NCBI RefSeq assembly: GCF_001642475.1
Contig: NW_019173949.1
Coordinates: forward strand, 186,001-250,000
Direction: 5' to 3'
DNA length: 64,000 bases
Source of the DNA: Fonsecaea monophora
Taxonomy: Eukaryota > Ascomycota > Eurotiomycetes > Chaetothyriales > Herpotrichiellaceae
Of the stretch, positions 12,085 to 22,142 are shown piece after piece (position 1 is the first letter of the stretch; each line of letters begins with the position of its first letter). The translations under genes and the position numbers were made by a program. Under the pieces are notes generated by a model. That model had not been told where the DNA came from, did not search any database, and was given only the letters and a program-made list of their open reading frames with translations.

Positions 12085-12656
12085 TGTGACGAAGATTCGA
12101 GGTTCAATGCAATTTTCAGGTCAACTTGTGGAGAGGTCCCCTTGTTCCTAGCTGACCGTTGAACACTCCCGACGTATGGAGAACACTAGGTGATAACGAG
12201 CGACCATGGTCCAGAGGAGAAAAAGGGGCGGCGAGTTTTCATCAACTACCCGTGGCTCGACGTGAACTAGACCGTCGTGTTTTTGTGTGTGGAGGTTGGC
12301 ATCTCCGAATGGCACGATCCCTATTAACCGAGGGTTCATCTATTAGGGAGGAAGGCGATGCCAGATCAGCTCTAGGGACCTTTGCTCGACCACCAGATGC
12401 CCCAAAATCTACCTGGGCAGGTTGACCGGAGCGCGTCATAGCCACAGTGGCACCCAAGTGGCTGAGCTGCAGGCATCACTCATCTACCTATGACTTCACC
12501 CCCTGTGCTGGGTTTCGTGCTTGCGGCCACCAACGGGACCGGCGGCCTTCACGAGCCCAGAGGCTGCGATATAAATCGTACACGTCTCCATCCCATGTCA
12601 GTTGGCGCATCGGCCAGATCTTACATCCATCCCAGGTAGAATTTGCACCCGCTACA
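12085..12656. other. Divergent promoter region, ERG9 and DnaJ
   Basis: A 572-bp gap between two divergent start codons. The + strand frame runs open through part of it, but the J-domain start at 12657 makes an upstream start unnecessary. A TATA-like element is noted separately. Confidence 0.4.
12570..12576 (+). promoter_or_regulatory. TATA-like element before DnaJ gene
   Basis: TATAAAT lies 81 bp upstream of the DnaJ ATG. The spacing suits a fungal TATA box, but this is a short motif and could occur by chance. Confidence 0.3.
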
Positions 12657-14246
12657 ATGGTCGTCGACACTTCCTACTATGACGCTTTAGGCGTCAAACC
12701 AGATGCCTCCGAATTGGAAATCAAAAAAGCCTACAGGAAGCTCGCCATCACCACCCATCCTGATAAGAACCCCGGCGACGAAACCGCGCACGTCCGCTTT
12801 CAAGCCGTCGGCGAAGCCTATCAAGTCCTATCGAACAAGGACACCCGCGCCGCGTACGACAAATATGGCAAGGAAAAAGCCATGCCTAGCCAAGGGTTCG
12901 AGGATCCCGCCGAATTTTTCAGCATGATCTTTGGCGGTGATGCCTTTGTCGACCTAATCGGCGAATTGAGCCTCCTGAAAGATCTTACACATACCATGGA
13001 CATCACAATGCAGGCCATGGAGGAAGAAGAACTTGCGAAAACTGCGGAGGAGAAGCTGAACATCCACGAAGCAAAAGAAAAAGAGGCGACCACGGCGACC
13101 ATGGACGCGAAGGAAACCGAAGCAAAAGCACATTCCGCACCAGAGGGGACCACCGTACCGCCTCCACCATATGTTTCCGGTGAAGAGCCATCGACGTCCA
13201 CCGGCAGATCTTCTGGGACTAGCACCCCGCAGAGAAGATACGCTGGGCAGCAAGCCATCATGGATCGATCAGAAGAAGATGCGCGAATGGATGCGGCGGG
13301 TTTGACGCAAGAAGAAAAAGACTTGCAGAAGAAGAAAAAGAAAGGCGGCTTGACCAAAGAACAGCGGGAGAAGTTGGAAGCCTACGAACGGGAGAGACGA
13401 CGCCTCCGAGAAGAACGAGTCGAGACTCTGGCAAAGAAACTGGTCGATCGTATCAGCGTGTGGACAGAAACGGATAAGAGCCCCGAAGTCACCCACGCGT
13501 TCCAAGAAAAGATCAGACTCGAAGTTGAAAATCTCAAGATGGAGTCCTTCGGTATTGAAATCCTCCACGCTGTCGGACAGACATACATCCAAAAAGCCAC
13601 CTCGTTTCTCAAATCCCAAAAGTTCCTCGGCATCTCAGGCTTCTTCTCCCGTCTAAAAGACAAAGGCACCCTTGCCAAAGACACATGGAATACAATCTCG
13701 TCAGCCATCGACGCCCAACTAACGATGGAAGAAATGGCCAAGCTGGAAGAAAAGGGTGGTGCCGATTGGACTGATGAGAAGAAAGCAGAGTACGAAAGAA
13801 AAGTCACTGGCAAGATCCTGGCAGCTGCGTGGAGGGGCTCTAGGTTCGAAATTCAGGGCGTGTTAAGGGATGTGTGTGACCGGATTCTGAACGATAAGAA
13901 CGTTCGACTGGAGAAGCGAATAGAACGAGCACATGCCCTGGTCCTTTGTGGGACTATCTACCAAAAGGTAAGTCTCCTCTGTTCAAGAGGCGCATCTCTC
14001 AGCTTTAGAATGTACCTCGTAATGCTAATGTTGTGTCATTTGCAGGCTGAACGCGATCCAGACGAGGAAGGCGACTTTATGGCCTTTGAACAACTAATGG
14101 CCGAGTCGATGAAAAAGCAAGAGAAGAAAAAGGAAAAGGAGAAACAAAAAGAGAGCATCCACGGTGACCAATCACACAGACACTTCTTTGGAGGCAACCG
14201 AGAGTCCAGCGCCAGTGGTTCACCAAGACAGTCGACATCGGCGTGA
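12657..14246 (+). CDS. DnaJ / DnaJ-X domain co-chaperone
   Basis: A J-domain protein of 503 aa that should stimulate an Hsp70. The J domain is at the extreme N-terminus (about residues 5-75) with the HPD tripeptide at residues 34-36. A charged, low-complexity linker follows, rich in Lys/Glu (about 120-300). A C-terminal helical domain (about 270-460, including FGIEILHAVGQTYIQKATSFL) is typical of the DnaJ-X group that includes yeast Caj1 and Djp1. Exons are 12657-13967 and 14046-14246. The 78-nt intron (GTAAGT..GCAG) is a multiple of three and has no stop, so unspliced RNA would add 26 residues in frame. The ATG at 12657 was chosen because the J domain starts directly after it. Confidence 0.9.
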   Translation: MVVDTSYYDALGVKPDASELEIKKAYRKLAITTHPDKNPGDETAHVRFQAVGEAYQVLSNKDTRAAYDKYGKEKAMPSQGFEDPAEFFSMIFGGDAFVDLIGELSLLKDLTHTMDITMQAMEEEELAKTAEEKLNIHEAKEKEATTATMDAKETEAKAHSAPEGTTVPPPPYVSGEEPSTSTGRSSGTSTPQRRYAGQQAIMDRSEEDARMDAAGLTQEEKDLQKKKKKGGLTKEQREKLEAYERERRRLREERVETLAKKLVDRISVWTETDKSPEVTHAFQEKIRLEVENLKMESFGIEILHAVGQTYIQKATSFLKSQKFLGISGFFSRLKDKGTLAKDTWNTISSAIDAQLTMEEMAKLEEKGGADWTDEKKAEYERKVTGKILAAAWRGSRFEIQGVLRDVCDRILNDKNVRLEKRIERAHALVLCGTIYQKVSLLCSRGASLSFRMYLVMLMLCHLQAERDPDEEGDFMAFEQLMAESMKKQEKKKEKEKQKESIHGDQSHRHFFGGNRESSASGSPRQSTSA

Positions 14247-15459
14247 GTTTGAGAATGGCCAGGGCGGGAACACCATTTGTACCCCAGGCGGAGCATGATT
14301 GAAACGAAGCCTGAAGGCGGATTTTCAGAGAGTCGAGTCGTGACTCTTGTGGGACATTCGATCCGGGCCATCTATCAACCATCTGTGGCGTGCGCGTGGA
14401 ATGTGTCGCTTTTCTTGCTCGCGAATTGGCTAGACCTTCTTCACAGGCACGAATGCATGACGACAAAGTTCTCCCTTCCTTCCTCCCCCTCTCTCTACTT
14501 GCACAACCTACTACGTACTATTGGGGTAATCAGGCACAGGCTTGGTTGGATCGGGCCTGTATCGTCGAGGAAATCGCATATGGTGGGTCGGGACGGGATC
14601 AGGGACCGGGTCAGGACCAGGATACAAGGAATAGGCAGGCCAGAAAGCGTTGCTGTTCGATGTCGTTTGTTTTGGAACATTACTCGCGCTCGCCGACACA
14701 CATAGATATCAGATTCCCCCTTATTTTCCTATTTGCCTTTCCCTTCTTCCTTGATCTCTTTTTGTCTCTTGTTCACTTCTTCTTGCTCCTCCTCTGTCTC
14801 CCCTCCTTCGCTAGAAAGAACCCCATCGCCCTGAAAAGTGCCCGTGTCCGCGTAAATGTACGACACGAGTTGTCTCAGCACTCGACAACTCGCACCAGAA
14901 GAAAGTCTGTGTCTCTCCTTCGAGTTCTTGAACGAGGGTAGTACATAGTACACAGCGAGAGCGAGAGCGAGAGTAAGCATCAGTGAATATGAGTGTGAGT
15001 TGGAGTGATAATACTTATTGTTTCTTTCTTCTTCTCCTCCTTCTCTCTGTACATACAGTATGTTTTCTCGATCAAGCCTCGTCTCGTCCTGCTCAGCTTT
15101 CTGCGACCATTATCTTCTCCTTCACGACGTCCTGGAGGTTTGATATATATAGCCAACCTCCAACCCGACAGGCGAGGCTTCTCGACCACCTCTCCTTCTG
15201 TGCACCAAGATTGACAAACTACTAAAAAAAAGAGACTCGGCAATGACTTGGGGGGGTATCATTTTACACACAATCGCAACGATCGCAGATTCCACGTCTT
15301 ATCCGCACCCAACAAGCTCAACTCCCGCCGCAACAACAAAAGGAAATAGCAATCTCTTCACGTAATCCGGCTTCCAATGCAGTCTGGGTCATCATGTCGT
15401 AAAAGAAGACCAACTTTGTCTTCCGTGGATCCAGTCCAAGAGTTTCAAGGCGCGCCAAT
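14247..15459. other. Convergent 3' intergenic region
   Basis: About 1.2 kb with no supported gene. The + strand is CT-rich at roughly 14730-14810 and carries short GAGAGC repeats near 14956-14971. Open frames are short and of biased composition. Confidence 0.35.
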
Positions 15460-17559
15460 CTAGGTGTCGGCCAGCTGCGCGCTGACAGAATCCAATATAT
15501 CAGACAATTCGTCCAACGAGGGCATTGCTGTCATATCGCTGGCAATGATTGTTGGAGGCGGCCCGGCTCCCCACAGCGCCGCCTCGTCTATGTTCGCCTT
15601 GGTGATGCTCGGACTCAGTAGACCTTGTCTGGCCTCCTGCTCCTCCACACCGTTCACCAACCCCCTTTCATCCAACTCATCGTCGTTTAGAACTTTCCCC
15701 CCAAGCTTCACGTCCCCTATGCCTACTCGGTAATCAAGAGCTTTGTTCCCTTCTCGAATTAGCTCCTCTGAACAGGTGAGACATCGTTTAATACTTTGGC
15801 TGAGTTTTTGGACGTCGACAAGGAGTTGTTGATGGCGCGACAGGTCTTGCATCAGTCGTTTCTCGTCTCTCGCGCGCTGGCGCGATCGGACCGATGGACT
15901 TAGCATGGAACCAGACTCGTTGGACAGCATAGAACCATCTTCGTCTTCGAGATCGTCTAGATCGCTGTCGTCGTCGTCGTCTGAAAATTGACGATCTTCT
16001 TCGTCAAACTCGGTGACTGTTCCCAGTGTGAGATCAGACTGCCCGGAGATTGTCCTTGTTGTCGGCGCAAGCGATAATCGCCCTGAACGCGACAGTCGCC
16101 GATACCTTCTTAACTCCCCAGTCTGCTTGCGGAGTTCACGTTCCAAGGTCTTGTTGATGGCCAGTAATGACGAGTTCGAGATTTCCAGATCCAGGACTTT
16201 ACGTTCCCGCCGGGCATTAGCAGCTTGATCCAAGTGAGAATGGATGATGGTAGTTGCTAAGTCTGTTCTTGAGTCTGAACTCGACGCAGGTGCGCCGGGA
16301 GTCTTGCTGACTTCTGAGAGTTCCGTGTCACTTGGGACAGAAGTGGGGACAGTGTTCGTAGATGCAAGGCTGGTAGACCTGGGACTCGACGTTTCCGGGG
16401 AAAGGAGGCTTTGCCCGTGGATCCGGGGTGAGACTAGAGGAGCAGGGTGGAGATCTAATGGCTGGGGTGGTTGTGCTCTAATGTTGCTCAGTTGCCTGAG
16501 AGCTGGGGACCCAATAGAACTTGCGCTGATCGACTTTCGATGACTGTTCGGGGTAGGCTGAGACGCTGTAGTACTGCCTGAGCTGCTCTTAGGGCGTTCG
16601 GCAGACGCTCGGGGCCCCGGAGGTGAAGGCGCCTGGGTAGGTTGTAGTTTTCGGGGCGATGAGGGTTCTGGAGGAAACACGTTGTGAGCCCTGTTTGGGG
16701 ATTGGGGAGGAGTATTTCGAAAGCCGTGTGTGGCTGTTGTGATGGTAGGACTGTTCAACCTCTCTGTTGAGATGTGAGGAAGGATGTTACGTCGAGCCGG
16801 TGCGTGTGGTGTTAAATCGTTTGCCCTGAAGAATTTATCGTCCAGGTTCTCCTTTCCACTTGCATTATCCCTGCCCAACGGGGGAGAACCAACGAAGAAG
16901 TGTCCTGGCCTTGGAGGAAATCGGTGGCCCTCGTCAGCCTCTGGGGATCCGACAATGGGCTTGACCTCGTTCGCGTGGAAGAACTTCGACGTGATATCTT
17001 TATCCCCCTCCACCATGCTCTTTGTCGCGGACAACCTTCGATGGATGGTCACGGCAGGTGTAGATGTTGACGTGTTTGCCCTCGGTAGAGCACCTGTACT
17101 GGCAGCCAGCCGTGGGCTGGTGAGCCCGAGGCCTCGCATTGCACCAATAGTGGGTTTCGAGGACTCATTGCCCGACGACGCTCTCGACCTCTGACCGTTG
17201 CCCGTTCCCCTTGGCTGTGCTGGAGTCAAAGGTGACTCTGTTCCAACCCGTGACTTCCTCGCACCAGACCGAGGAGTGATATTTCCATTTAGGGGTGTTG
17301 TGGTCTGATCGGGTTTGGGGGGAGACTTTGACCTGACGAAAGGGTCCCTGCGAGAGGACAGGTTAGGCGAAGACGAAGCAGAGCCGACCACTCTCGGGGT
17401 CAGGGGGCTTTTGGCAGTGCGGAAGTTGGCACTGAGAGCCGGAGTCAGTGGTTTCGAGGTGTTGGACCGGGTTTGTTTATCGGCGTGCATCGTTGTCGGG
17501 AGGGGCGAACGTCGAGAACGAGGGACGGGCTGTGGCAGCGGGCGCTCTCGCTCTCGCAT
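15460..17559 (-). CDS. Disordered 699-aa protein with repeated KFFxAN motif
   Basis: I do not recognise a named family. The single-exon protein of 699 aa is dominated by Ser/Pro/Thr-rich disorder for its first 430 residues, with many SP and TP sites. A ten-residue motif occurs twice, KFFHANEVKP at 192-201 and KFFRANDLTP at 242-251, exactly 50 residues apart. A likely coiled coil at about 450-490 (LDLEISNSSLLAINKTLERE) is followed by an acidic Asp/Ser run near 525-550, a second helical segment (RDEKRLMQDLSRHQQLLVDV), and a short C-terminal region ending LDELSDILDSVSAQLADT. The layout suggests a phospho-regulated scaffold or cortex/microtubule-type adaptor, but that is a guess from composition. 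It is divergent from the pol kappa gene with 368 bp between starts. Confidence 0.8.
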   Translation of the reverse strand: MRERERPLPQPVPRSRRSPLPTTMHADKQTRSNTSKPLTPALSANFRTAKSPLTPRVVGSASSSPNLSSRRDPFVRSKSPPKPDQTTTPLNGNITPRSGARKSRVGTESPLTPAQPRGTGNGQRSRASSGNESSKPTIGAMRGLGLTSPRLAASTGALPRANTSTSTPAVTIHRRLSATKSMVEGDKDITSKFFHANEVKPIVGSPEADEGHRFPPRPGHFFVGSPPLGRDNASGKENLDDKFFRANDLTPHAPARRNILPHISTERLNSPTITTATHGFRNTPPQSPNRAHNVFPPEPSSPRKLQPTQAPSPPGPRASAERPKSSSGSTTASQPTPNSHRKSISASSIGSPALRQLSNIRAQPPQPLDLHPAPLVSPRIHGQSLLSPETSSPRSTSLASTNTVPTSVPSDTELSEVSKTPGAPASSSDSRTDLATTIIHSHLDQAANARRERKVLDLEISNSSLLAINKTLERELRKQTGELRRYRRLSRSGRLSLAPTTRTISGQSDLTLGTVTEFDEEDRQFSDDDDDSDLDDLEDEDGSMLSNESGSMLSPSVRSRQRARDEKRLMQDLSRHQQLLVDVQKLSQSIKRCLTCSEELIREGNKALDYRVGIGDVKLGGKVLNDDELDERGLVNGVEEQEARQGLLSPSITKANIDEAALWGAGPPPTIIASDMTAMPSLDELSDILDSVSAQLADT

Positions 17560-17927
17560 GACAGCGACAGAAGGGAGTCCAGGACTCGATAGAGACCATT
17601 ATTGTCGGCTCAAGAGGGCGGGCTGGCTCTGAGTCTCTGTAGACAGTGAGCGCAGGCGGTGTCTCTCCACATTCAATGTCAACAAGCTGTTTGAGATTCC
17701 GGGTGCACGCTCCAGAAGATTACCGCGAATGGTTTAGCTTGAGCGGTTTGGTTTCGTCACTGGGAGGCAGGCCACGGGCAGCCACGGCAGGTGACTTTTC
17801 CAAGGTTCTCGCTAAAACACGTCCACCATCACGCCCCTACCCCGTCGCGTCCTAGACACCACCAGACTGCCAACTGCTCAAAGCGGCATCGCACTATGCT
17901 GCCCGATGTCATCCCTCCGGTGTTGCA
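17560..17927. other. Divergent promoter region, 699-aa protein and pol kappa
   Basis: A 368-bp gap between two divergent ATGs. Nothing specific is seen in it. Confidence 0.35.
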
Positions 17928-20006
17928 ATGACATTGCATGACGAGAATGATGGCCTCACTACCACCATCGCCCCAGACACAGACAATTCCCCAGACCATG
18001 TCGATCAGATACCGCAGGCCCAAAACGCCTCCCTCCAGGCATCCCAGCACCATTCCCTGAAGCACCATCTACTCGGCCCTTCCCTGACTAAAGCAGGACA
18101 GGATGCGGTTGATCAAAAGAAGGTCTCTGAGATCATATACGAGGCGTCGAAAGGCTCCAAATTCTTCAACAATGAAGAAGTCAGGGACAGGAATTTGACT
18201 CTAAAGATCGAGCGGATTATCAAACAGAAGGCACAACTGGAGAAGCTCGACCTGAAGACGGATTTGCGCCGGGCAGATGACTACATTACCTCCCTCGAAG
18301 TGGCGAGAGACCTGTCACAATATGTCGTCCATATTGATTGTGATGCCTTTTACGCCGCCGTTGAAGAGATTGACCGACCGGAGCTCAAGAATGTCCCCAT
18401 GGCCGTAGGGATGGGTGTCCTTACCACCTGTAATTATGAAGCCCGCAAGTATGGTTGTCGCAGTGCCATGGCAGGCTTTGTGGCCAAGAAGCTGTGCCCC
18501 CAGCTGATCTGTTTACCCTTGAACTTTGACAAATACACAGCCAAGGCAAGAGAAGTGAGAGCTATCCTCGCAGAATACGACCCGCGTTTTGAGAGCTCCA
18601 GTATCGACGAAGCCTACCTGAACATCACCGAGTATTGCCACACTCATCAAATGGACCCGGAGGCTGCGATTGAACAACTTCGAAAGGAAGTGCACGAGAA
18701 GTGTAAGATTACAGTCTCCGCGGGGATTGCACCCAATGCCAAATTGGCTAAGATCTGTTCCAATAGGAACAAACCCAATGGGCAGTTCCGAATCCCCAAT
18801 GAGCGAGCTGCCGTCATGTCGTTCATATCTGCACTCCCCGTCCGCAAAGTCAACGGCGTCGGTCGTGTCTTTGAGCGAGAGCTTGATGCGATTGGTATCA
18901 AAACATGCGGTGACATCTACGTCCACCGGGCGTATCTGTACAAATTGTTCGGTGAGAAGGCATTCCATTTTCTGATGCAGACATATCTTGGACTGGGACG
19001 CACCGTAGTACAGCCTGCTGAGGAGTATGAGCGAAAGAGCGTGGGGACTGAAAGCACATTCCGCGACATCAGCAACAAGCAGGAACTTCGTGAAAAGCTT
19101 CGGCACACAGCCGAGGAGCTTGCAAAAGATATGGTTCGCGTCGAGGTCAAAGGCCGGACCCTAGTCCTCAAGGTCAAACTGCACACCTACGAAGTCTTCA
19201 CCCGACAAGTCGTTACCCCGAAAGCAGTCCACCTTGCGGACGATCTCTACAACTACAGTCTACCAATGCTGGCCAAACTCGAGAAGGAGATCCCAGATTT
19301 CCGGCTTCGCTTGATGGGACTACGATGCACTCACCTAGTCAGCACCAAGAAGGCAGGCACTGATTTCTTCCGTCGTAAAGTCAACAATGACAACTTCTCC
19401 AACGGGAAGCCTGCCGATCATGCAGAGTGGGAAGTTTGGCCAGATTCAGAGTTTGAAGAAGCCGTGCGTCAGGAGAGGCAGGAGGAGATGGAAGAGCTTG
19501 AGCGCCTGAGTCAAGAGCAGCAGCGTGAACCTGCTCAAGAGCAGGACCAGACCATCCTTGCACCAGAAGCCTATGTTTCTACCGCGGACTGGCACGAGCC
19601 CTTTGGCAAGTACAAGTACGGCAGCGAGTCGAACTCGCCGGCAGCATCACCACAAAGCAAGCATGGACGGGTGCTGAACAAAGCTGCAGCAACTGCCTCG
19701 AAAGAAGAGCACAAGCAAGAAGCATTATGGGATTGTCCAGTCTGCCAACTCCCGCAGCCAGCCAACGACAGGGAGTTCAACAGCCACATCGATCTGTGTC
19801 TCTCGCGGCAGACCATCAAAGAGGTTGTGGCCGAGACGAACGGATCTGTCTCCAGGGCCTCTAGCACAGCACCGCCTGACACGTCTGGGCTAGAAAGGCC
19901 GAAATCCGCCAGTGGATCGAAACCGAAGAGGAAGGTCGCTTCTAGCAGTCTGGTCGAGCCGGAAACCGTGGGCGGGAGAAGGCAGAAGAGACTCTTCTTC
20001 ACCTGA
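17928..20006 (+). CDS. DNA polymerase kappa (Y-family, DinB)
   Basis: Translesion DNA polymerase acting in the nucleus. The intronless 692-aa protein has the kappa-specific N-clasp (about 45-130, including KGSKFFNNEE). The palm follows, with metal ligands in VVHIDCDAFYAAVE (Asp137) and SSSIDEAY (Asp227/Glu228). A TTCNYEARKYGCRSAM fingers motif sits between them, and a helix-hairpin-helix thumb (LPVRKVNGVGRVFERELDAIG) and little-finger domain come next. One UBZ4-type ubiquitin-binding zinc finger (CPVCQLPQP...HIDLC) spans 603-624. The extreme C-terminus has QKRLFF (686-691), a short PCNA-interaction-like motif. Human pol kappa has two UBZ fingers; only one is visible here. Confidence 0.94.
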   Translation: MTLHDENDGLTTTIAPDTDNSPDHVDQIPQAQNASLQASQHHSLKHHLLGPSLTKAGQDAVDQKKVSEIIYEASKGSKFFNNEEVRDRNLTLKIERIIKQKAQLEKLDLKTDLRRADDYITSLEVARDLSQYVVHIDCDAFYAAVEEIDRPELKNVPMAVGMGVLTTCNYEARKYGCRSAMAGFVAKKLCPQLICLPLNFDKYTAKAREVRAILAEYDPRFESSSIDEAYLNITEYCHTHQMDPEAAIEQLRKEVHEKCKITVSAGIAPNAKLAKICSNRNKPNGQFRIPNERAAVMSFISALPVRKVNGVGRVFERELDAIGIKTCGDIYVHRAYLYKLFGEKAFHFLMQTYLGLGRTVVQPAEEYERKSVGTESTFRDISNKQELREKLRHTAEELAKDMVRVEVKGRTLVLKVKLHTYEVFTRQVVTPKAVHLADDLYNYSLPMLAKLEKEIPDFRLRLMGLRCTHLVSTKKAGTDFFRRKVNNDNFSNGKPADHAEWEVWPDSEFEEAVRQERQEEMEELERLSQEQQREPAQEQDQTILAPEAYVSTADWHEPFGKYKYGSESNSPAASPQSKHGRVLNKAAATASKEEHKQEALWDCPVCQLPQPANDREFNSHIDLCLSRQTIKEVVAETNGSVSRASSTAPPDTSGLERPKSASGSKPKRKVASSSLVEPETVGGRRQKRLFFT

Positions 20007-20495
20007 AATTCCACGACTTTGTAGGACACGGTCCCAGGAGAAATGACTTTAATATACCAATAGCGATATTTCATTCTTGGACCTCAGAGGGTCTCTATTC
20101 TCATGACACCGTCCTACTTGGGGTATAATGATCTCCAGTTGGACTGGATCTGGTCCCAAGTCCATGACGGATATGTAAGTTTGACGTACATAGTGTAAGT
20201 CCTAACGCCTGTAGATGCCAAATTCTTTCAGAAAATCCCCCATGTCCAGTCTGGCTGGAGCCCGAATTTTTGCTTCCTCCTGTGCCCCGAACGCGTGCTA
20301 CTGGGACATCCCTCCATCCAAGAGTCCCATTTCAATACATTGCCCCGAGAATCGTGGCATCGCATTGACCCACACAAACCCCCCAAAAAGTCCCGTCCTG
20401 CGCCGTGGACGGTATACGACCACCAAAACATCAGCAAACGTCACTAGACCTCGCAAATACAAGAGTTGGACCTGTCCGACTCATCAAAAAGCAGA
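20007..20495. other. Convergent 3' region
   Basis: A 489-bp gap between converging genes, with no gene or repeat that I can support. Confidence 0.35.
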
Positions 20496-22142
20496 TCAAC
20501 TGGCCCTCCTTCTATTGCTCGACACTGGCTCTTCATCATCTTCCTCGTCATCGTCATCGTCAAAGACTTTGTTCTCTTCCTCTTCTTCCCGTTTCAACTG
20601 TTCTTCTCTCATCTCTCGATACGTGGCCCAGCTCAACATGACGAACGCCACAACGATCAAGCCGCAACCGGCGAGTGCCGCCGTACTGAGTGGTTTCCCG
20701 GTGATGATCCAGTCTGTGATACCCACCAGAAAGATTGTGAGGAGTGCGGCAACAGAGCTTAGGACTGGCGAGGTGAGGGACATGAGGACGAGGAAAGAGC
20801 CGGAGAAAACAGCATTAGAGAGGGTGGAGATGGCGAGCAATCTGGCTGCTTGGCCACTTGGAATCTCAAATGTCTCCAGACCAGTCCAATGAAGGATGGG
20901 GAGAGGGATCCAAAGAACGGTCAGTGTGAAAAGCCCAACCATGCTGCCAAACGTGTTTGCGAAAATCATTCCCCTGCCTGGGGAAGTACCCTCAGGGGGA
21001 CAAGCGAAGCGTTTGTAAAGAACTTCGTAAAAACCGTACGCCACCGAGCCAATGCCAATGACGATGTTCCCCACGAGTTTTGTTCCGAATCCCTTTTCAG
21101 CACCGGGGTTTGATGTCCCTGGACCAGGGGTGCTGTCGTCTTTATCGCCATATGCGACGACAAGGACGCCAATGATGGCCAGAGCAACCGAGATTGCCTT
21201 GTCAAAGCGTAATTTGTCGTTCAGGAGCATTATGGAGAATACATAGGCGAAGAAGGCGGAACAGTTGTAGATCGCGGTGAGGTCGGACGGTGATGTCAAA
21301 TTAACAGCAACGTACCACGATCCTCCGGCCATCGTCAGAAACGTGGTAATGAAGGCGGTGGCTCTGATCATGTAGGGCCAAGGGGAGACCAGAGTGGTCG
21401 ACTTTGAGAGATGTAATTCTTGAGAGCGGACCATTTGCGCCGTAGAACGGAGGAGGTAAACGTGTCTTCGCCAGAACGCAGGCCAGGACAGTTGACGTTT
21501 CTGTATCCGGAGGAAGATGAGTTGGACTGGCCAGAGGAATATCCACGAGCCGTGCGTCAAGTACATCATGCAATATGCCTTGTCCCATTTCAGTTCGTGT
21601 TGAATATATACCGCAGTTTCCGTCTGTACGACAAAGGAAATGAGGGAAAGGATGAGGAAGAAGGAAGCGTAGATGTATTTCCGCCGCACCATGTCTTCGG
21701 GTTGGACGTATGAAGGAGACCGCGAGCGAAATGTGCTCCTCCGAGACGAGAGTGCTGGTCGGGATGAGCCATGGAGACTTGGTGACTCTGGTCGGCCTCT
21801 TGTGTTTGTATGTTTGTCTTCCCCTAATAGCGGTTCGTGCGACTCTGGCCCAAGAGGCTGGTGCATTGACGTTCTCCCCGCCATATCGTCGTCGTCTTCC
21901 TCTTCGTCTTGTCTATGTTCGTCATTCACATCGAAATGCACCCCTCGAATGTGCTGTCGATCCGCCCGGAATTCGTCTTTTATAGCTGGGGGAAGGGAGT
22001 TGAGACGCAAGGGGCTCGAAGGACGTAAAGTGGATTTGGCGGATGCGGCAGAGGCCGAAGCGAGAGGTAGGGGCGACTCAGTGCCAGGAGGCGTATAGAT
22101 GAGATCTCCTCCAGACGAGTCGCTACTGTCGGACGGTGTCAT
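20496..22142 (-). CDS. EamA/SLC35F-type membrane transporter
   Basis: A 548-aa multi-pass membrane protein of the drug/metabolite transporter superfamily. The first roughly 150 residues are polar and disordered, with an acidic DEEEDDDD run. About ten hydrophobic segments follow, beginning IYASFFLILSLISFVV. A characteristic loop (YNCSAFFAYVFSIMLLNDKL, then FDKAISVALAIIGVLVVAYGD) and a late LLTIFLVGITDWIITGKPLS segment resemble fungal vacuolar proteins of the YML018C/Thi74 kind and animal SLC35F proteins. The cytoplasmic C-terminal tail is charged and ends in an Asp/Glu-rich stretch. The substrate is unknown. The ATG at 22142 is the first in frame. It is convergent with pol kappa. Confidence 0.85.
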   Translation of the reverse strand: MTPSDSSDSSGGDLIYTPPGTESPLPLASASAASAKSTLRPSSPLRLNSLPPAIKDEFRADRQHIRGVHFDVNDEHRQDEEEDDDDMAGRTSMHQPLGPESHEPLLGEDKHTNTRGRPESPSLHGSSRPALSSRRSTFRSRSPSYVQPEDMVRRKYIYASFFLILSLISFVVQTETAVYIQHELKWDKAYCMMYLTHGSWIFLWPVQLIFLRIQKRQLSWPAFWRRHVYLLRSTAQMVRSQELHLSKSTTLVSPWPYMIRATAFITTFLTMAGGSWYVAVNLTSPSDLTAIYNCSAFFAYVFSIMLLNDKLRFDKAISVALAIIGVLVVAYGDKDDSTPGPGTSNPGAEKGFGTKLVGNIVIGIGSVAYGFYEVLYKRFACPPEGTSPGRGMIFANTFGSMVGLFTLTVLWIPLPILHWTGLETFEIPSGQAARLLAISTLSNAVFSGSFLVLMSLTSPVLSSVAALLTIFLVGITDWIITGKPLSTAALAGCGLIVVAFVMLSWATYREMREEQLKREEEEENKVFDDDDDEEDDEEPVSSNRRRAS

